A program made the position numbers and the translations under genes. Positions 18,753 to 27,592 of a stretch of DNA of 64,000 bases are shown here, piece after piece (the stretch's first letter is position 1; the number at the start of each line of letters is the position of its first letter). The stretch is from the NCBI RefSeq assembly GCF_009749385.1, contig NZ_WBIN01000003.1:1-64000 (forward strand). Reading direction: 5' to 3'. The DNA is from Agromyces allii (GTDB taxonomy: Bacteria > Actinomycetota > Actinomycetes > Actinomycetales > Microbacteriaceae). A model generated the notes under the pieces. That model searched no databases and was not told the DNA's origin. It saw only the letters and a program-made list of their open reading frames with translations.

Positions 18753-20189
18753 ATGGCTCGTGACGTGCTCTCCATCGCCCGCGTGCTCGGCGGCGAGCTC
18801 ATCGGCTCGGGCCTCGACGCCGCGACCCCGGTCGACTCGGCGATCCGGCTCGAGGAGTTCAGCGTCGTCGGCCACCCGTCGTTCGCGACCCTCGTGGTGG
18901 CCGCCGCCGAGCCGCTCGCCGCCGCACTCTCGGCCGGCGGACCACGCGCGGAGGCGCTGCGCGGCACCGTGCTCGTGAGCCATGGATCGACCCGTGCACT
19001 CCGGCGCGCCGTCGACCTCGCCGGCGTCACCGCGATCGTCGGCGCCGACGCGGGCGACGCCGTGCTGCACCCGCTGCTCGTCGCCCTCCTCGCGACCGAC
19101 CAGGCCGCCGAGGACCGGCTCGTGACGACCGGCACCAAGGTGCTCACCCAGGTCGCGCGTCGTGGCGGGGTCGGCGCGGTGATCGCCGAGCTCGCGAGGC
19201 GCATCGACGGGTGGGCCGTGCTGCTCGACCCGCACGGCCAGGTGATCTCGACCGCCGGCGCGGGCGGACTGCATGTGCAGGACGCCGTCGCGGTGGCCTT
19301 CAGCAGGCCGGTCCGCGTGCGATATCCGGGCCTGCAGGTGCATCCGGTCGGCACCGGCGAGGACCTCAGCGCGTACCTCGTGATCTCGTCGCGCGAGGCG
19401 TCGATGAGCCGCGGCCGCGACCTCGCCTCCCAGGCGGCCGCACTGCTCGACCTCATGCTCCGCACACACGACCGGACCACGACCGAACGGCTCGGGCGGG
19501 AGCTCATGATCGGCACGCTCCTCGACGGCGGCCAGGCCGCCTCCTCGCTCCTTCGTCGGTGGGGCGTGCACGAGAGCTCGCTGACCGCGTTCGCGATCAC
19601 GGCCCGGTCGAAGTCGGTCGACCTCGAGCGCCTCGTCACGCGGTGGCTCGACGAGTTCGGCAGCGTTCACCTCATCACCGAGGAACCCGGCCGGCTGCTC
19701 GGCTTCCTGCGCGACGATCGCGTCGACGACCTGGTTCGGAGGGTCGAGGATGTCGCGGCCGACGCGCGCGTGCCCCTGCGACTGGGACTCGGCTCGCCCG
19801 CGGCATCCGACTCCCTCGCCCGCACCGCCGCCGAGGCGCGACAGGCCCTCGACCTCGCCGCGACCGACGGCCGCACGGTGTCGAGGTACCGGGCCATGCC
19901 GACGGTCGCCCTCGTGCTCGATCGACTCGACGCGGCCGACGGCGCCCGCCTCGCCGAGGTGCTCGACCCGCTGCGCGAGGCGTCCGGCGAGCACGGCGAG
20001 CTCACCCGCACCCTCCGCGTCTACCTCGCCGAACACGGGTCGTGGGGGGTCGCCGCCGAGACCCTCGGCGTGCACCGGCAGACGCTGGCGAACCGCATCC
20101 ACCGCATCGAGGCCACGACCGGTCTCTCGATGGGCAGCCCCGACGACCGCACGGCGGCGTGGCTCGCACTCAGGGCCCTCGAGCGCTGA
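18753..20189 (+). CDS. PucR family transcriptional regulator
   Basis: A 478-residue regulator. The N-terminal region (about 1-130) resembles the PucR sensor domain, the middle is GGDEF-like (CdaR), and the C-terminus has the PucR helix-turn-helix: TLRVYLAEHGSWGVAAETLG, then VHRQTLANRIHRIEATTGLS. Members activate purine, amine or amino-acid catabolic genes in response to the substrate. ATG 18753 begins conservation. It is divergent from adh-permease, and the inverted repeat between them is a candidate site. The ligand is unknown. Confidence 0.88.
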   Translation: MARDVLSIARVLGGELIGSGLDAATPVDSAIRLEEFSVVGHPSFATLVVAAAEPLAAALSAGGPRAEALRGTVLVSHGSTRALRRAVDLAGVTAIVGADAGDAVLHPLLVALLATDQAAEDRLVTTGTKVLTQVARRGGVGAVIAELARRIDGWAVLLDPHGQVISTAGAGGLHVQDAVAVAFSRPVRVRYPGLQVHPVGTGEDLSAYLVISSREASMSRGRDLASQAAALLDLMLRTHDRTTTERLGRELMIGTLLDGGQAASSLLRRWGVHESSLTAFAITARSKSVDLERLVTRWLDEFGSVHLITEEPGRLLGFLRDDRVDDLVRRVEDVAADARVPLRLGLGSPAASDSLARTAAEARQALDLAATDGRTVSRYRAMPTVALVLDRLDAADGARLAEVLDPLREASGEHGELTRTLRVYLAEHGSWGVAAETLGVHRQTLANRIHRIEATTGLSMGSPDDRTAAWLALRALER

Positions 20190-20226
20190 GGCGATCGAGC
20201 CCTCGAGCGCGACGCCTCCGGCGAGG

Positions 20227-20805
20227 TCAGCCGATCGGAGGCGGCGCCACGTCGACCGAGGCGACCGTGGTGCGCGCGACGCCCTCGGGCGTCGGGATCT
20301 CGTACCTCACCGGCATGCCCGGGTGATCGAGGGCGAACCAGAAGCGCGCCACCTCCGGATCGCCGCCGTCACCGTGCCCCTGGCGCACCTCGTAGAGCAG
20401 GCAGTCGAGCAGCGCGTCCTCGCCGCCGAGGACCAGGTCGAGCGACACGGACGACCTCGTCGCATGCTCGACGGGGAACGCCGCGTGCTCCTGCAGTTCG
20501 CGCCACGTCACGCGCTCGCTCGTCACCTCGCCGTCGACGTCGCCCGCCGCATCGAGTCGCCACTGCTCGAGCGTCGCGCCCTCGTCGTCGAGGTCGACGA
20601 AACGGTTGACCCGCTCGAAGCGCTCGCCGCCGGGCGTCTCGACCAGCAGCCGGATCGTCTTGCCGGATCCGCTCGCCGCGCGGATCTCGCCGGCCGTGAA
20701 CGGCGTCGGCAGCAGGCCCGGCCCGAGCAGGTGCGGGTCGGACGCAGGCTCGAGATCGGCGCCCGAGGGGGCGGCTTCTTCGCTCATGGCGCCAGTCTGC
20801 GACAT
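20227..20805 (-). CDS. Conserved-looking hypothetical protein
   Basis: A 192-residue soluble protein with alternating short strands: FTAGEIRAASGSGKTIRLLV, RFERVNRFVDLDDEGATLEQ, VTWRELQEHAAFPVEH, and a C-terminal FWFALDHPGMPVRYEI. No signal peptide or membrane helix is seen. GSGKTI resembles but is not a proper Walker A, lacking the flanking hydrophobic strand and second motif. I do not recognise a family. The start is uncertain: ATG 20805 or ATG 20787, neither with a clear ribosome site. It is convergent with pucR. Confidence 0.65.
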   Translation of the reverse strand: MSQTGAMSEEAAPSGADLEPASDPHLLGPGLLPTPFTAGEIRAASGSGKTIRLLVETPGGERFERVNRFVDLDDEGATLEQWRLDAAGDVDGEVTSERVTWRELQEHAAFPVEHATRSSVSLDLVLGGEDALLDCLLYEVRQGHGDGGDPEVARFWFALDHPGMPVRYEIPTPEGVARTTVASVDVAPPPIG

Positions 20806-20973
20806 CCGCCCGGATCTGGGAACCTCGGATTCGGCACGCGTTCTTACCGCATCGGCCCGCCCAGCGGAACAGCCTCCGGGACCTCATGGCGGATTCAATG
20901 CGTTCTCATACGAAAGCGCGTCATGCTCGAGATCCGACCACGACGAACCACGACGAACCCCCGGGGGCCCGCC

Positions 20974-21678
20974 ATGCAGAAGCGCACCAAGATCATCACC
21001 GCCTCGATCGTCGCGGGGGTGCTCGTGCTCGGCGCGACGGCCGCGATCGCCGGACCGATCGTCTATCGCGACTTCATCGTCGGGCCGGCCGCCGATGCGC
21101 CGACCGTCACGGTGACGCCGAACCCGAGTGCGGGAGCCGGCGAGGCCGAGGCATCCGACCTCACCGGTGCCTGGACCGTCGCGGGCGGCTCGTTCGCCGG
21201 CTACCGCGTCGACGAGGTGCTGAACGGCACGGATGTCACGGTCGTCGGCCGCACCGAGCAGGTCACCGGCACGCTCGCCGTCGCCGACACGACCCTCGAA
21301 TCGGCCGAGATCACCGTCGACGTCGCCTCGATCGCGACGGACAGCTCGAACCGCGACGACTACTTCCGCCAGAACGCGGTGCGCGTCGACGAGAACCCGA
21401 CGGCGACGTTCGTGCTGACCGACGCCGTCGTGAGCGACGGTGCACCGGCCGTCGGGGAGGTGCAGACGATCCAGGCGACCGGCGACCTGACGCTCGCCGG
21501 GGTCACCCGTTCGGTCACCGTCGAACTCGAGGCCGTGCTGAACGGCGAGACCGGGCAGGTCGCCGGCAGCATCCCGATCACGTTCGCCGACTTCGGCGTC
21601 GAGGCGCCGAACCTCGGCTTCGTGTCGGTCGAGCCCGACGGCTACGTCGAGTTCTCGCTGGAGCTCGCGCGGGCGTGA
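20974..21678 (+). CDS. Membrane-anchored YceI family protein
   Basis: A 234-residue protein. A basic N-terminus and one hydrophobic helix (about 7-28) act as signal anchor, followed by a Pro/Glu linker and a YceI lipocalin-like beta barrel (about 58-234). Family features include [44 protein letters not shown] and [11 protein letters not shown]. YceI proteins bind long isoprenoid lipids in the periplasm or outside the membrane. The product is probably extracytoplasmic and membrane-tethered. It is a monocistronic unit with a short gap to the next gene. Confidence 0.9.
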   Translation: MQKRTKIITASIVAGVLVLGATAAIAGPIVYRDFIVGPAADAPTVTVTPNPSAGAGEAEASDLTGAWTVAGGSFAGYRVDEVLNGTDVTVVGRTEQVTGTLAVADTTLESAEITVDVASIATDSSNRDDYFRQNAVRVDENPTATFVLTDAVVSDGAPAVGEVQTIQATGDLTLAGVTRSVTVELEAVLNGETGQVAGSIPITFADFGVEAPNLGFVSVEPDGYVEFSLELARA

Positions 21679-21742
21679 CCCGGCGGCCCCTCGTCCGATG
21701 GGCGTAGCCTCGAAGCGACCGATCGACCAGAAGGAGCACTCC

Positions 21743-22186
21743 ATGCCTCTCGAAGGCGAATACGCGCCGAGCACCGCGGGTTGGGCCCGCAAGCAGGCCG
21801 AGGCCTACGAGGCGAGCGGCGGAACCGAGGCCAACCTGCTTCGCGGCCGACCGGTCATCGTGCTCACGACGGTGGGAGCCAAGAGCGGCAAGCTGCGCAA
21901 GACGGCGCTCATGCGGGTCGAGCACGATGGCGAGTACGCCGTGGTCGCGTCGCTGGGCGGTGCCCCGAAGCATCCGGTCTGGTACTGGAACCTGCTCGCC
22001 CACCCCAAGGTCGAGCTCCAGGATGCCGCGGAGAAGCACGACTACCTCTCGCGCGAGCTCGAGGGCGCCGAGCGCGACGAGTGGTGGGCGCGCGCGGTCG
22101 AAGCGTGGCCCGACTACGCGAACTACCAGACGAAGACCGACCGGCTCATCCCGGTGTTCCTGCTCACGCGTGTCGACGTGCTCTGA
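21743..22186 (+). CDS. Ddn-like deazaflavin-dependent nitroreductase family protein
   Basis: A 147-residue small split-barrel protein of the F420-dependent Ddn/DUF385 family: [20 protein letters not shown], then [20 protein letters not shown], the conserved G-x-x-S-G-x-x-R-x-T/A-P/L motif, and [18 protein letters not shown]. It presumably binds F420H2 and reduces quinones or nitro compounds. ATG 21743 has AAGGAG 6-7 nt upstream. It lies beside the YceI gene and the type III polyketide operon; a role on quinone-type products is an attractive guess only. Confidence 0.9.
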   Translation: MPLEGEYAPSTAGWARKQAEAYEASGGTEANLLRGRPVIVLTTVGAKSGKLRKTALMRVEHDGEYAVVASLGGAPKHPVWYWNLLAHPKVELQDAAEKHDYLSRELEGAERDEWWARAVEAWPDYANYQTKTDRLIPVFLLTRVDVL

Positions 22187-22234
22187 CGCTCGCGGCGTCG
22201 GCGTTCACCACCTCGACATTCGGCGCGTCGGCGT

Positions 22235-23479
22235 TCACAGCCCGCGCATCGTGAAGGCGCGGGCGAGGAGTCCGCGCAGCGGGGGCAGGTCGAGCGTGCG
22301 CACGCCGGCGTTGCGGAGGCGCAACCGCAACCCCGAGGCCGGCGCACCGACGGCCATGTTGAACGCGGCCCGGCGCACGGCGCGACGAGCCGCCTGCCGC
22401 CGGACGCGATCGTAGACCTCGAACGCCTCGAACGGCGCGCCCACGGCGAGCGCGGCGGCGAGTTCGTGGTCGAGCCGCACGGCGTCGAGCCAACCGAGGT
22501 TCATGCCCTGCCCGCCGATGGGGCTGATCTCGTGCGCGGCATCGCCCGCGAGCGCGATGCGGCCGACGGCCATGCGGTCGGCGAGGTGCTGCCGCGCCTC
22601 GAACGCGCTCGGATCGCCCGCGTGGGCGACGTCGAACGCGCCGCCGACACGCGCATCCACGATGCCGGCGAGCGTGTCCGCGGTGAGCCGCGCCGGTGGG
22701 CGCCGCACCCTGGCCACCCAGCGCCGCCGCCCCTCCGGCATCGGGAACGACTCGACCACGCCCGCGGGCTCGAAGTGCAGCAGCGCGGTGCCGGGTTCGC
22801 CCGTGTCGTCGCGGGTGTCGCACATCACGTAGTGCGCCCGGCCGCGACGCGGTCGCCACCCGACCTCCATCGACGAGCGGATGCCGCTGCGCACGCCGTC
22901 GGCCGCGACCACGTAGCGCGCGGTCAGCGTGGTGGGCTGCCCGCCGGCGAGCCCGTCGACCTGCACGTCGGCGCCGCGGTCGTGCACGGCGCGCACGTCG
23001 ACCCCCCGACGGATGCTCCCGGGCCGCAGGGCGGCGAGGCGGCGTTCGAGGATCGCCTCGGTCTCGAGCTGCGGCAGCGAGAGCACGACGCCGCGACCAT
23101 CGACGTCGCGGACGCCGCCGCCTCGCCTGCCGCCGAAGGACATGGTGCCGAGCGTGCGCCCCTCGCAGGTCGCCCGTCCGTCGCGGATGGGCACCGCCGC
23201 GCCCGCGACCTCGGCCTCGACGCCCGCACGCGCGAGCGCTCGGAACCCAGGCGGATGGATGCCGATGGCGCGCGAACCGCCCGCGCCCCGAGACATCCGC
23301 CGCTCGAGCACGACCACGTCGACCCCGCGCTGCGCGAGCAGGCAGCCGAGCAGCAGGCCGACCGCGCCCGCGCCGACGACGACCACGTCGTGGCGGGACT
23401 CGCCGGCATCGGCCCGCTCGCCAGCGTCGGCCCGCTCACCGCCCACGGCGCGCTCGCCGCCCACGGCCCGCTCAGACAT
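22235..23479 (-). CDS. FAD-dependent monooxygenase of the type III PKS operon
   Basis: A 414-residue class A flavoprotein hydroxylase: VVVVGAGAVGLLLGCLLAQR (FAD Rossmann, about 31-50), AADGVRSGIRS (DG motif) and IALAGDAAHEISPIGGQGMN (GD motif). These enzymes hydroxylate phenolic rings using NAD(P)H and O2. The gene overlaps the methyltransferase by 8 bp as the last gene of an operon with a type III polyketide synthase, the same set as srsABC of Streptomyces phenolic-lipid quinone biosynthesis. The N-terminus carries four 6-residue repeats (RAVGGE twice, RADAGE twice) before the Rossmann fold. Confidence 0.9.
   Translation of the reverse strand: MSERAVGGERAVGGERADAGERADAGESRHDVVVVGAGAVGLLLGCLLAQRGVDVVVLERRMSRGAGGSRAIGIHPPGFRALARAGVEAEVAGAAVPIRDGRATCEGRTLGTMSFGGRRGGGVRDVDGRGVVLSLPQLETEAILERRLAALRPGSIRRGVDVRAVHDRGADVQVDGLAGGQPTTLTARYVVAADGVRSGIRSSMEVGWRPRRGRAHYVMCDTRDDTGEPGTALLHFEPAGVVESFPMPEGRRRWVARVRRPPARLTADTLAGIVDARVGGAFDVAHAGDPSAFEARQHLADRMAVGRIALAGDAAHEISPIGGQGMNLGWLDAVRLDHELAAALAVGAPFEAFEVYDRVRRQAARRAVRRAAFNMAVGAPASGLRLRLRNAGVRTLDLPPLRGLLARAFTMRGL
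23399..23470 (-). repeat. Four in-frame 18-bp repeats at the start of the hydroxylase gene
   Basis: The codons for residues 4-27 of the FAD monooxygenase are four tandem 18-bp units encoding R-A-V-G-G-E or R-A-D-A-G-E. The array begins 2 bp beyond the methyltransferase stop codon, so it lengthens the intergenic junction without breaking either frame. Confidence 0.85.
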
Positions 23480-24221
23480 CCGCGCCCCACAGCACTTCGA
23501 GTCGCCACGGGATGCCGCGCCGCACCCGCCACCCCGAGGGAAGCAGCGCGGAGAGCTCGCCTGCCGTGTGGCTGCGACGGATCGAGGTCAGCCCGTCGGG
23601 GCGGATGTACGACCCCGACAGCAGGTTCGGGGCGAACGGCAGGGTGCCGAGCGCGAACGCGGCGTACCCCAGCGTGCTGCGCTCGATGTCGCCGTGCACG
23701 ACGAGGCCCCCGTCGCGTGCGAGCCGCTCGGAGTCGGCGAGGAGCGCACCGAGCTGCACGCCGTCGAGGTGGTGCAGCACATGGTTCGACGTGACGACGG
23801 CGAACCGCTCGCCGGCGTCGGCGAGCTCGGCGCTCGTCGTGCGGCGGAGCACGAGCCCCGGCTCGCGCGGCCGGCTCGACGCCCACGCGAACGCGCGCTC
23901 GTCGGGGTCGATCGCGACCACCTCGAGCCGGAGGCCGTCGGCGCGGGCCCACCGCAGCATGGCCCGCGGCACGTCGGCGCCGCCCGAGCCGACGTCGAGC
24001 ACCCGGCGGGTGGAGTCGGCCGACAACCGCGGACGGATCCACCGGCGGTACACCGCACGCTGGTTCGAGACCACGGGGTTCAGGCGACTGAACTGCTCGT
24101 ACGTGCGAGCGAGCCGCTGCGGGTCGCAGTCGGGGTCGTCCATGAGCTCGGTCGACGCGTCGTCCCGCGTCGCCAGCGACCTCAACTCCGCCCCCTGCCC
24201 GGCGCGGAACGCCCGAAGCAC
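23472..24221 (-). CDS. Class I SAM-dependent methyltransferase
   Basis: A 249-residue methyltransferase. Motif I VLDVGSGGADVPRAML near 74, motif II VVAIDPDERAFAWA, and TSNHVLHHLDG in the motif IV region are all present. It lies between the type III polyketide synthase (4 bp upstream) and the FAD hydroxylase (8 bp overlap), so it most likely methylates the phenolic or quinol product of the synthase. Streptomyces SrsB does this job but is a membrane isoprenylcysteine-type methyltransferase; here a soluble Rossmann enzyme would replace it. Confidence 0.88.
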   Translation of the reverse strand: MLRAFRAGQGAELRSLATRDDASTELMDDPDCDPQRLARTYEQFSRLNPVVSNQRAVYRRWIRPRLSADSTRRVLDVGSGGADVPRAMLRWARADGLRLEVVAIDPDERAFAWASSRPREPGLVLRRTTSAELADAGERFAVVTSNHVLHHLDGVQLGALLADSERLARDGGLVVHGDIERSTLGYAAFALGTLPFAPNLLSGSYIRPDGLTSIRRSHTAGELSALLPSGWRVRRGIPWRLEVLWGADV

Positions 24222-24225
24222 ATGG

Positions 24226-25368
24226 TCAGGCGCGGATCGTCAGCAGCGCCGACTCGACGGTGAGCCCCGGGCCGAAGGCCATGGCCGCGACCCGGTCGCC
24301 GTCGGCCGCGTCACGGGACTCGAGGATGTTCGCGAGCACGAACAGCACGGTCGCGCTCGACATGTTGCCGAAGTCGCGCAGCGTCTCGCGGGCGGGCACG
24401 AGCTGCGCCTCGGTGAGGGCGAGCCTCGACTCGACCTTGTCGAGGATGCTGCGGCCGCCCGGATGGATCGCCCAGTGCTCGACGGCCTCGCTCGACGTGT
24501 CGGTGGCGAGCGCCTCGGCGAGCGCGGCGTCGTGCTCGAACAGCGGCTCGAGCGCGCCCGTGATGTGCGCGTCGATGATCGCCGGCACCGCGTTGGAGAG
24601 CACCATCTCGAACCCGTGGTCGCCGATGCTCCAAGCCATGTCGTCTTCGCCGACGGGCGTGATGCGCGTCGCGAAGCGGTCGAGCTCGAACGCGCGCTCG
24701 CCGGGCTCGGGGGCGCGGGTCGAGACGATGCCCGCACCGGCTCCGTCGGAGAACAGCGACGAGGCGACGATCGTGTCGGGGTCGTTCGACGAGCGCAGGT
24801 GGAGCGTGCAGAGCTCGACGCTGATGACGAGCACCACCGCCGCGGCATCCGCCTGGCAGAGCTGCCGGGCGAGGCGGAGCGCCGGAATCGAGGCGTAGCA
24901 GCCCATGAACCCCAGGTGGTAGCGCTCGACGCCGGGGTCGAGCCCGAGTTCGCGCGCGACCATGAAGTCGGGGCCGGGGGCGTAGAAGCCCGTGCACGAA
25001 ACCGTGATGACATGCGTGATCTCGGATGCCGCGACGCCCGGTGTGGCGTCGATCGCCGCCCGCCCCGCCTCGACGTAGAGGCCGGTGGCCTCGCGTGCGT
25101 AGATCGCATTGCGGGCCTTGGTGCCGGGCAGCAGCAGCTCGCCGGTCGCCTGGTCGAAGAAGACCGGGGTCTCGTCGCGCGGCTCGAGCGTGAGCTCCTC
25201 GAGCACGCTGTGCCGGCGCTCGATGCCCGAGACGTTGAACGACGTCGTGACGATGCGCTGCGCGAGGCGGTTCAGCCCCGGTTGCGCCGCGAACACGTCG
25301 CGCACCGCATCTTGCACGAGGACGGTGGCCGGAACCACCGTCGAGATCCCCCTCAGCGTGATGGTCAT
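24226..25368 (-). CDS. Type III polyketide synthase (chalcone/stilbene synthase family)
   Basis: A 380-residue thiolase-fold synthase. The catalytic triad is visible: Cys125 in VSCTGFYAPG, His302 in HWAIHPGGRS and Asn335 in GNMSSATV. GFMGCYASIPALRLA is the conserved Cys-containing segment lining the active site of bacterial members. It condenses malonyl-CoA units on an acyl-CoA starter to make pyrones or resorcinols. With a methyltransferase and an FAD hydroxylase downstream, alkylresorcinol-derived quinones are the likely product class. ATG 25368 begins the conserved part; an upstream in-frame extension lacks a family match. Confidence 0.93.
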   Translation of the reverse strand: MTITLRGISTVVPATVLVQDAVRDVFAAQPGLNRLAQRIVTTSFNVSGIERRHSVLEELTLEPRDETPVFFDQATGELLLPGTKARNAIYAREATGLYVEAGRAAIDATPGVAASEITHVITVSCTGFYAPGPDFMVARELGLDPGVERYHLGFMGCYASIPALRLARQLCQADAAAVVLVISVELCTLHLRSSNDPDTIVASSLFSDGAGAGIVSTRAPEPGERAFELDRFATRITPVGEDDMAWSIGDHGFEMVLSNAVPAIIDAHITGALEPLFEHDAALAEALATDTSSEAVEHWAIHPGGRSILDKVESRLALTEAQLVPARETLRDFGNMSSATVLFVLANILESRDAADGDRVAAMAFGPGLTVESALLTIRA

Positions 25369-25459
25369 GCCCCACCCTAGGCACGTGAGCGGATGCCGCG
25401 ACAGGGGTTGCGGCGAACTCCTCCGCGCACCTGCGAACTCTCCGCGCACAGACGACGAA

Positions 25460-25490
25460 GCGCCGGCGATCCGGAGAGGATCACCGGCGC
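25460..25490 (-). terminator. Hairpin after the SHOCT-domain gene
   Basis: GCGCCGGCGATCC (25460-25472) pairs with GGATCACCGGCGC (25478-25490) with one mismatch and a 5-nt loop, 23 bp past the SHOCT gene stop on the minus strand. It also separates this operon from the polyketide operon. Confidence 0.7.
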
Positions 25491-25512
25491 CAGGTGCGTC
25501 GCGGTCTGCGGA

Positions 25513-25881
25513 TCAGCCGAGCAGCCGGGCCTTCGCGGCCGCGAACTCCGCGTCGTCGAGGATGCCCTGCTCCTTGAGCGCAGCGAGCTTCTGCAGTTCG
25601 GCGACGATGTCGACGCTCGGGGCCGCAGCCGCGGGCGGCGGCGCTGCGGCCGCCTGCTGCTGCGCGAGGTACGCCTGCTGCTGCGCAGCCTGCTGCGCGG
25701 CGGCGTCGATCTGCGCCTGCTGCTGTTGCTGCTGGTAGGCGTCGGCCTGGGCCTGCTCCTGGTACTTCTCCTGCTGGTGGCGCTGCACGCTGCCGCTCAC
25801 CGCGGTGGCCGTGCCGGCGACGACCGCCGTGCGCGCCGCCATGCCGATGAGGCCCGGGCGCCCCATCCGTCGTCCCATCAT
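25513..25881 (-). CDS. SHOCT-domain protein with Gln-rich linker
   Basis: A 122-residue protein: a short glycine/arginine-rich hydrophobic N-terminus (MMGRRMGRPGLIGMAARTAV), a 60-residue Gln/Ala-rich stretch from CAG-type repeats, then a C-terminal SHOCT domain (VAELQKLAALKEQGILDDAE, ending KARLLG). SHOCT domains are short helical modules attached to many membrane-related proteins, with unknown biochemical role. ATG 25881 overlaps the DUF6325 stop as ATGA and has AAGGAG upstream. It is the last gene of the permease-DUF6325-SHOCT operon. Confidence 0.85.
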   Translation of the reverse strand: MMGRRMGRPGLIGMAARTAVVAGTATAVSGSVQRHQQEKYQEQAQADAYQQQQQQAQIDAAAQQAAQQQAYLAQQQAAAAPPPAAAAPSVDIVAELQKLAALKEQGILDDAEFAAAKARLLG

Positions 25882-26309
25882 GATTCGACTCCTTCGGTCT
25901 CGGCCAGCACCGCGTTGACGATCGGCGCGGGAATGCGCTCGGCCTGGATCACCTCGGCACCGGAGGCGGCGAACTTCGACGCGAGCCGCTTCGCCCACAC
26001 CAGTTCCATCGCGACCAGCGCCGCCGACGTGCCCTGCGGAATCAGCGCCGCGAGCTCCTCGACGTCTTCGTCGCCCACGAGCCCGGCTTCGAGCACCTCG
26101 ATGTCGATGTCGAGCTCGCCGCCGAGATCTTCGAACTCGACGATCGTGACCTCGTCGTCATGGCTGCGCGACACGAGCAGGAAGTCGAGGATTCGGATCT
26201 CTCCGCCCTCGACCAGCTCGCTGAGCGCGTCCATCGTTCCCTGATCGGGACTCTCGCCCGTGAACCCGACAAGGTACAGGTCGACCGGACCGTACTCGAA
26301 CTCCGCCAT
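25878..26309 (-). CDS. DUF6325-like protein
   Basis: A 143-residue acidic protein beginning MAEFEYGPVDLYLVGFTGES, with SELVEGGEIRILDFLLVSRS and LAALIPQGTSAALVAMELVW. This resembles the DUF6325/DUF1269-type family of putative membrane-associated proteins, usually found next to SHOCT genes. ATG 26309 has GGAGGGGG 6 nt upstream. It follows the AI-2E family permease by 31 bp and overlaps the SHOCT gene by 4 nt. The family name is from memory of the pattern; function is unknown. Confidence 0.72.
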   Translation of the reverse strand: MAEFEYGPVDLYLVGFTGESPDQGTMDALSELVEGGEIRILDFLLVSRSHDDEVTIVEFEDLGGELDIDIEVLEAGLVGDEDVEELAALIPQGTSAALVAMELVWAKRLASKFAASGAEVIQAERIPAPIVNAVLAETEGVES

Positions 26310-26340
26310 TGGTTCCCCCTCCATGGTTGTGAGCAGAACA

Positions 26341-27441
26341 CTAGTCCCGGGTACCGGCCGTTGTCACCGCCTCGTCCGGTGTATCTCCCGAGAGTCGCCT
26401 GAGCGTCGCCGAGCGTTCATCGGGCTCGAGGAAGAGCGCACGCACGAGCAGCGTGAGCGGGATCGAGAGGATCGCGCCGATCGGCCCGATCACGAGGGTC
26501 CAGAACACGACCGACACGAACGAGAGCGTGAGGCTCAGCGACACCGCATCGCTCACGAACTTCGGCTGGATCAGCACCTGCAGGGTCACGTTCACGACGC
26601 AGTACACGAGCACCACGACGAGGGCGAGCGGCCACCCGCCGATCACGAGCGCGAGCACCGCGGGCGGGATGAGCCCGATCACGAAGCCGATGTTCGGGAT
26701 GAAGTTCGTCACGAACGCGAGGATCGCCCAGACGAGCGGGATGGGGATGCCGAGGCCCCACAGCACGAGGCCGTCGATGATCGCCACGACGAGTCCGAAG
26801 CTCGCATTGACCACGTAGTAGCGCCGGACGCCCGAGAAGTAGCGGCCGCCGATCACGTCGCCGGCAGCCGTGCCGAAGACCGGGCGGGCCCGCGCGAAGC
26901 GCGCAGCATCCGCCGACATGAAGATCACGTACGCGAGCACGAAGAAGAACGCGGTCGCGAGGCCGAGCAGCGCGCTCGCGAGGCCGCCGGCGAAGCCGAC
27001 GAGCTGCGCGGGGTCGAGCACCGTCGAGAGGCTCGCCGTGGCATCCGTCGTCACACCGGTCGACTCGACCATGGAGATCAGCGACGCCGCGGTCTGCTCG
27101 AGCTCGTCGAGGTAGTCGGGCAGGATCGCCACGAACTGGGCGGATGCCACGACGAGCAGCACTGCGAGGGCTGCGAGGATCGCCCAGGCCACCGCGACGA
27201 CCGCACTCGTGGCCAGCCACTTCGGCCAGCCCCGACGCTCGAGCGGGAAGCGCACCGGGTGCGCGATGATCACCACGACGGCGGCGACCGCGATCGGCCC
27301 GAGCACCTCGCGCGCGAGCCACACCCCGCCCAACGCGATCACGGCGGCGGCGAGCACGATCACCCGCCGGTGCGCCAGCGTGAAGCCGGTCGACGCGATC
27401 CGGCGATCCTCGGGCACGTGCTCTACTGCGGCATCCGCCAT
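26341..27441 (-). CDS. AI-2E family (PerM-type) transporter
   Basis: A 366-residue membrane protein with about seven to eight helices: two near the N-terminus (30-70), a hydrophilic segment (about 105-150), then a conserved C-terminal bundle with LVWAILAFVTNFIPNIGFVI and GGWPLALVVVLVYCVVNVTL, ending QPKFVSDAVSLSLTLSF. This is the AI-2E transporter superfamily. Members export autoinducer-2 or act as Na+/H+ antiporters; most are unassigned. It is the first gene of an operon with DUF6325 and SHOCT proteins, so a cell-envelope or ion role is as likely as signalling. Confidence 0.87.
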   Translation of the reverse strand: MADAAVEHVPEDRRIASTGFTLAHRRVIVLAAAVIALGGVWLAREVLGPIAVAAVVVIIAHPVRFPLERRGWPKWLATSAVVAVAWAILAALAVLLVVASAQFVAILPDYLDELEQTAASLISMVESTGVTTDATASLSTVLDPAQLVGFAGGLASALLGLATAFFFVLAYVIFMSADAARFARARPVFGTAAGDVIGGRYFSGVRRYYVVNASFGLVVAIIDGLVLWGLGIPIPLVWAILAFVTNFIPNIGFVIGLIPPAVLALVIGGWPLALVVVLVYCVVNVTLQVLIQPKFVSDAVSLSLTLSFVSVVFWTLVIGPIGAILSIPLTLLVRALFLEPDERSATLRRLSGDTPDEAVTTAGTRD

Positions 27442-27592
27442 CTCGGCCTCCCACGAGTCACCCTACGATCACCGACGCGCAACCCGCAGACCGCCGCGCG
27501 TTCTCTGGACGAGATCCTCGGAACGACGCTACATTCGGCTCAGGCGCTCGATCCCTGGGGGGCGCGGAAAACTCGAGAACGGAACAACGAAT

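Noticed and set aside
20227-20805. ATP-binding protein based on GSGKTI
   Set aside because: The motif is not preceded by a hydrophobic strand and there is no Walker B; probably coincidental.
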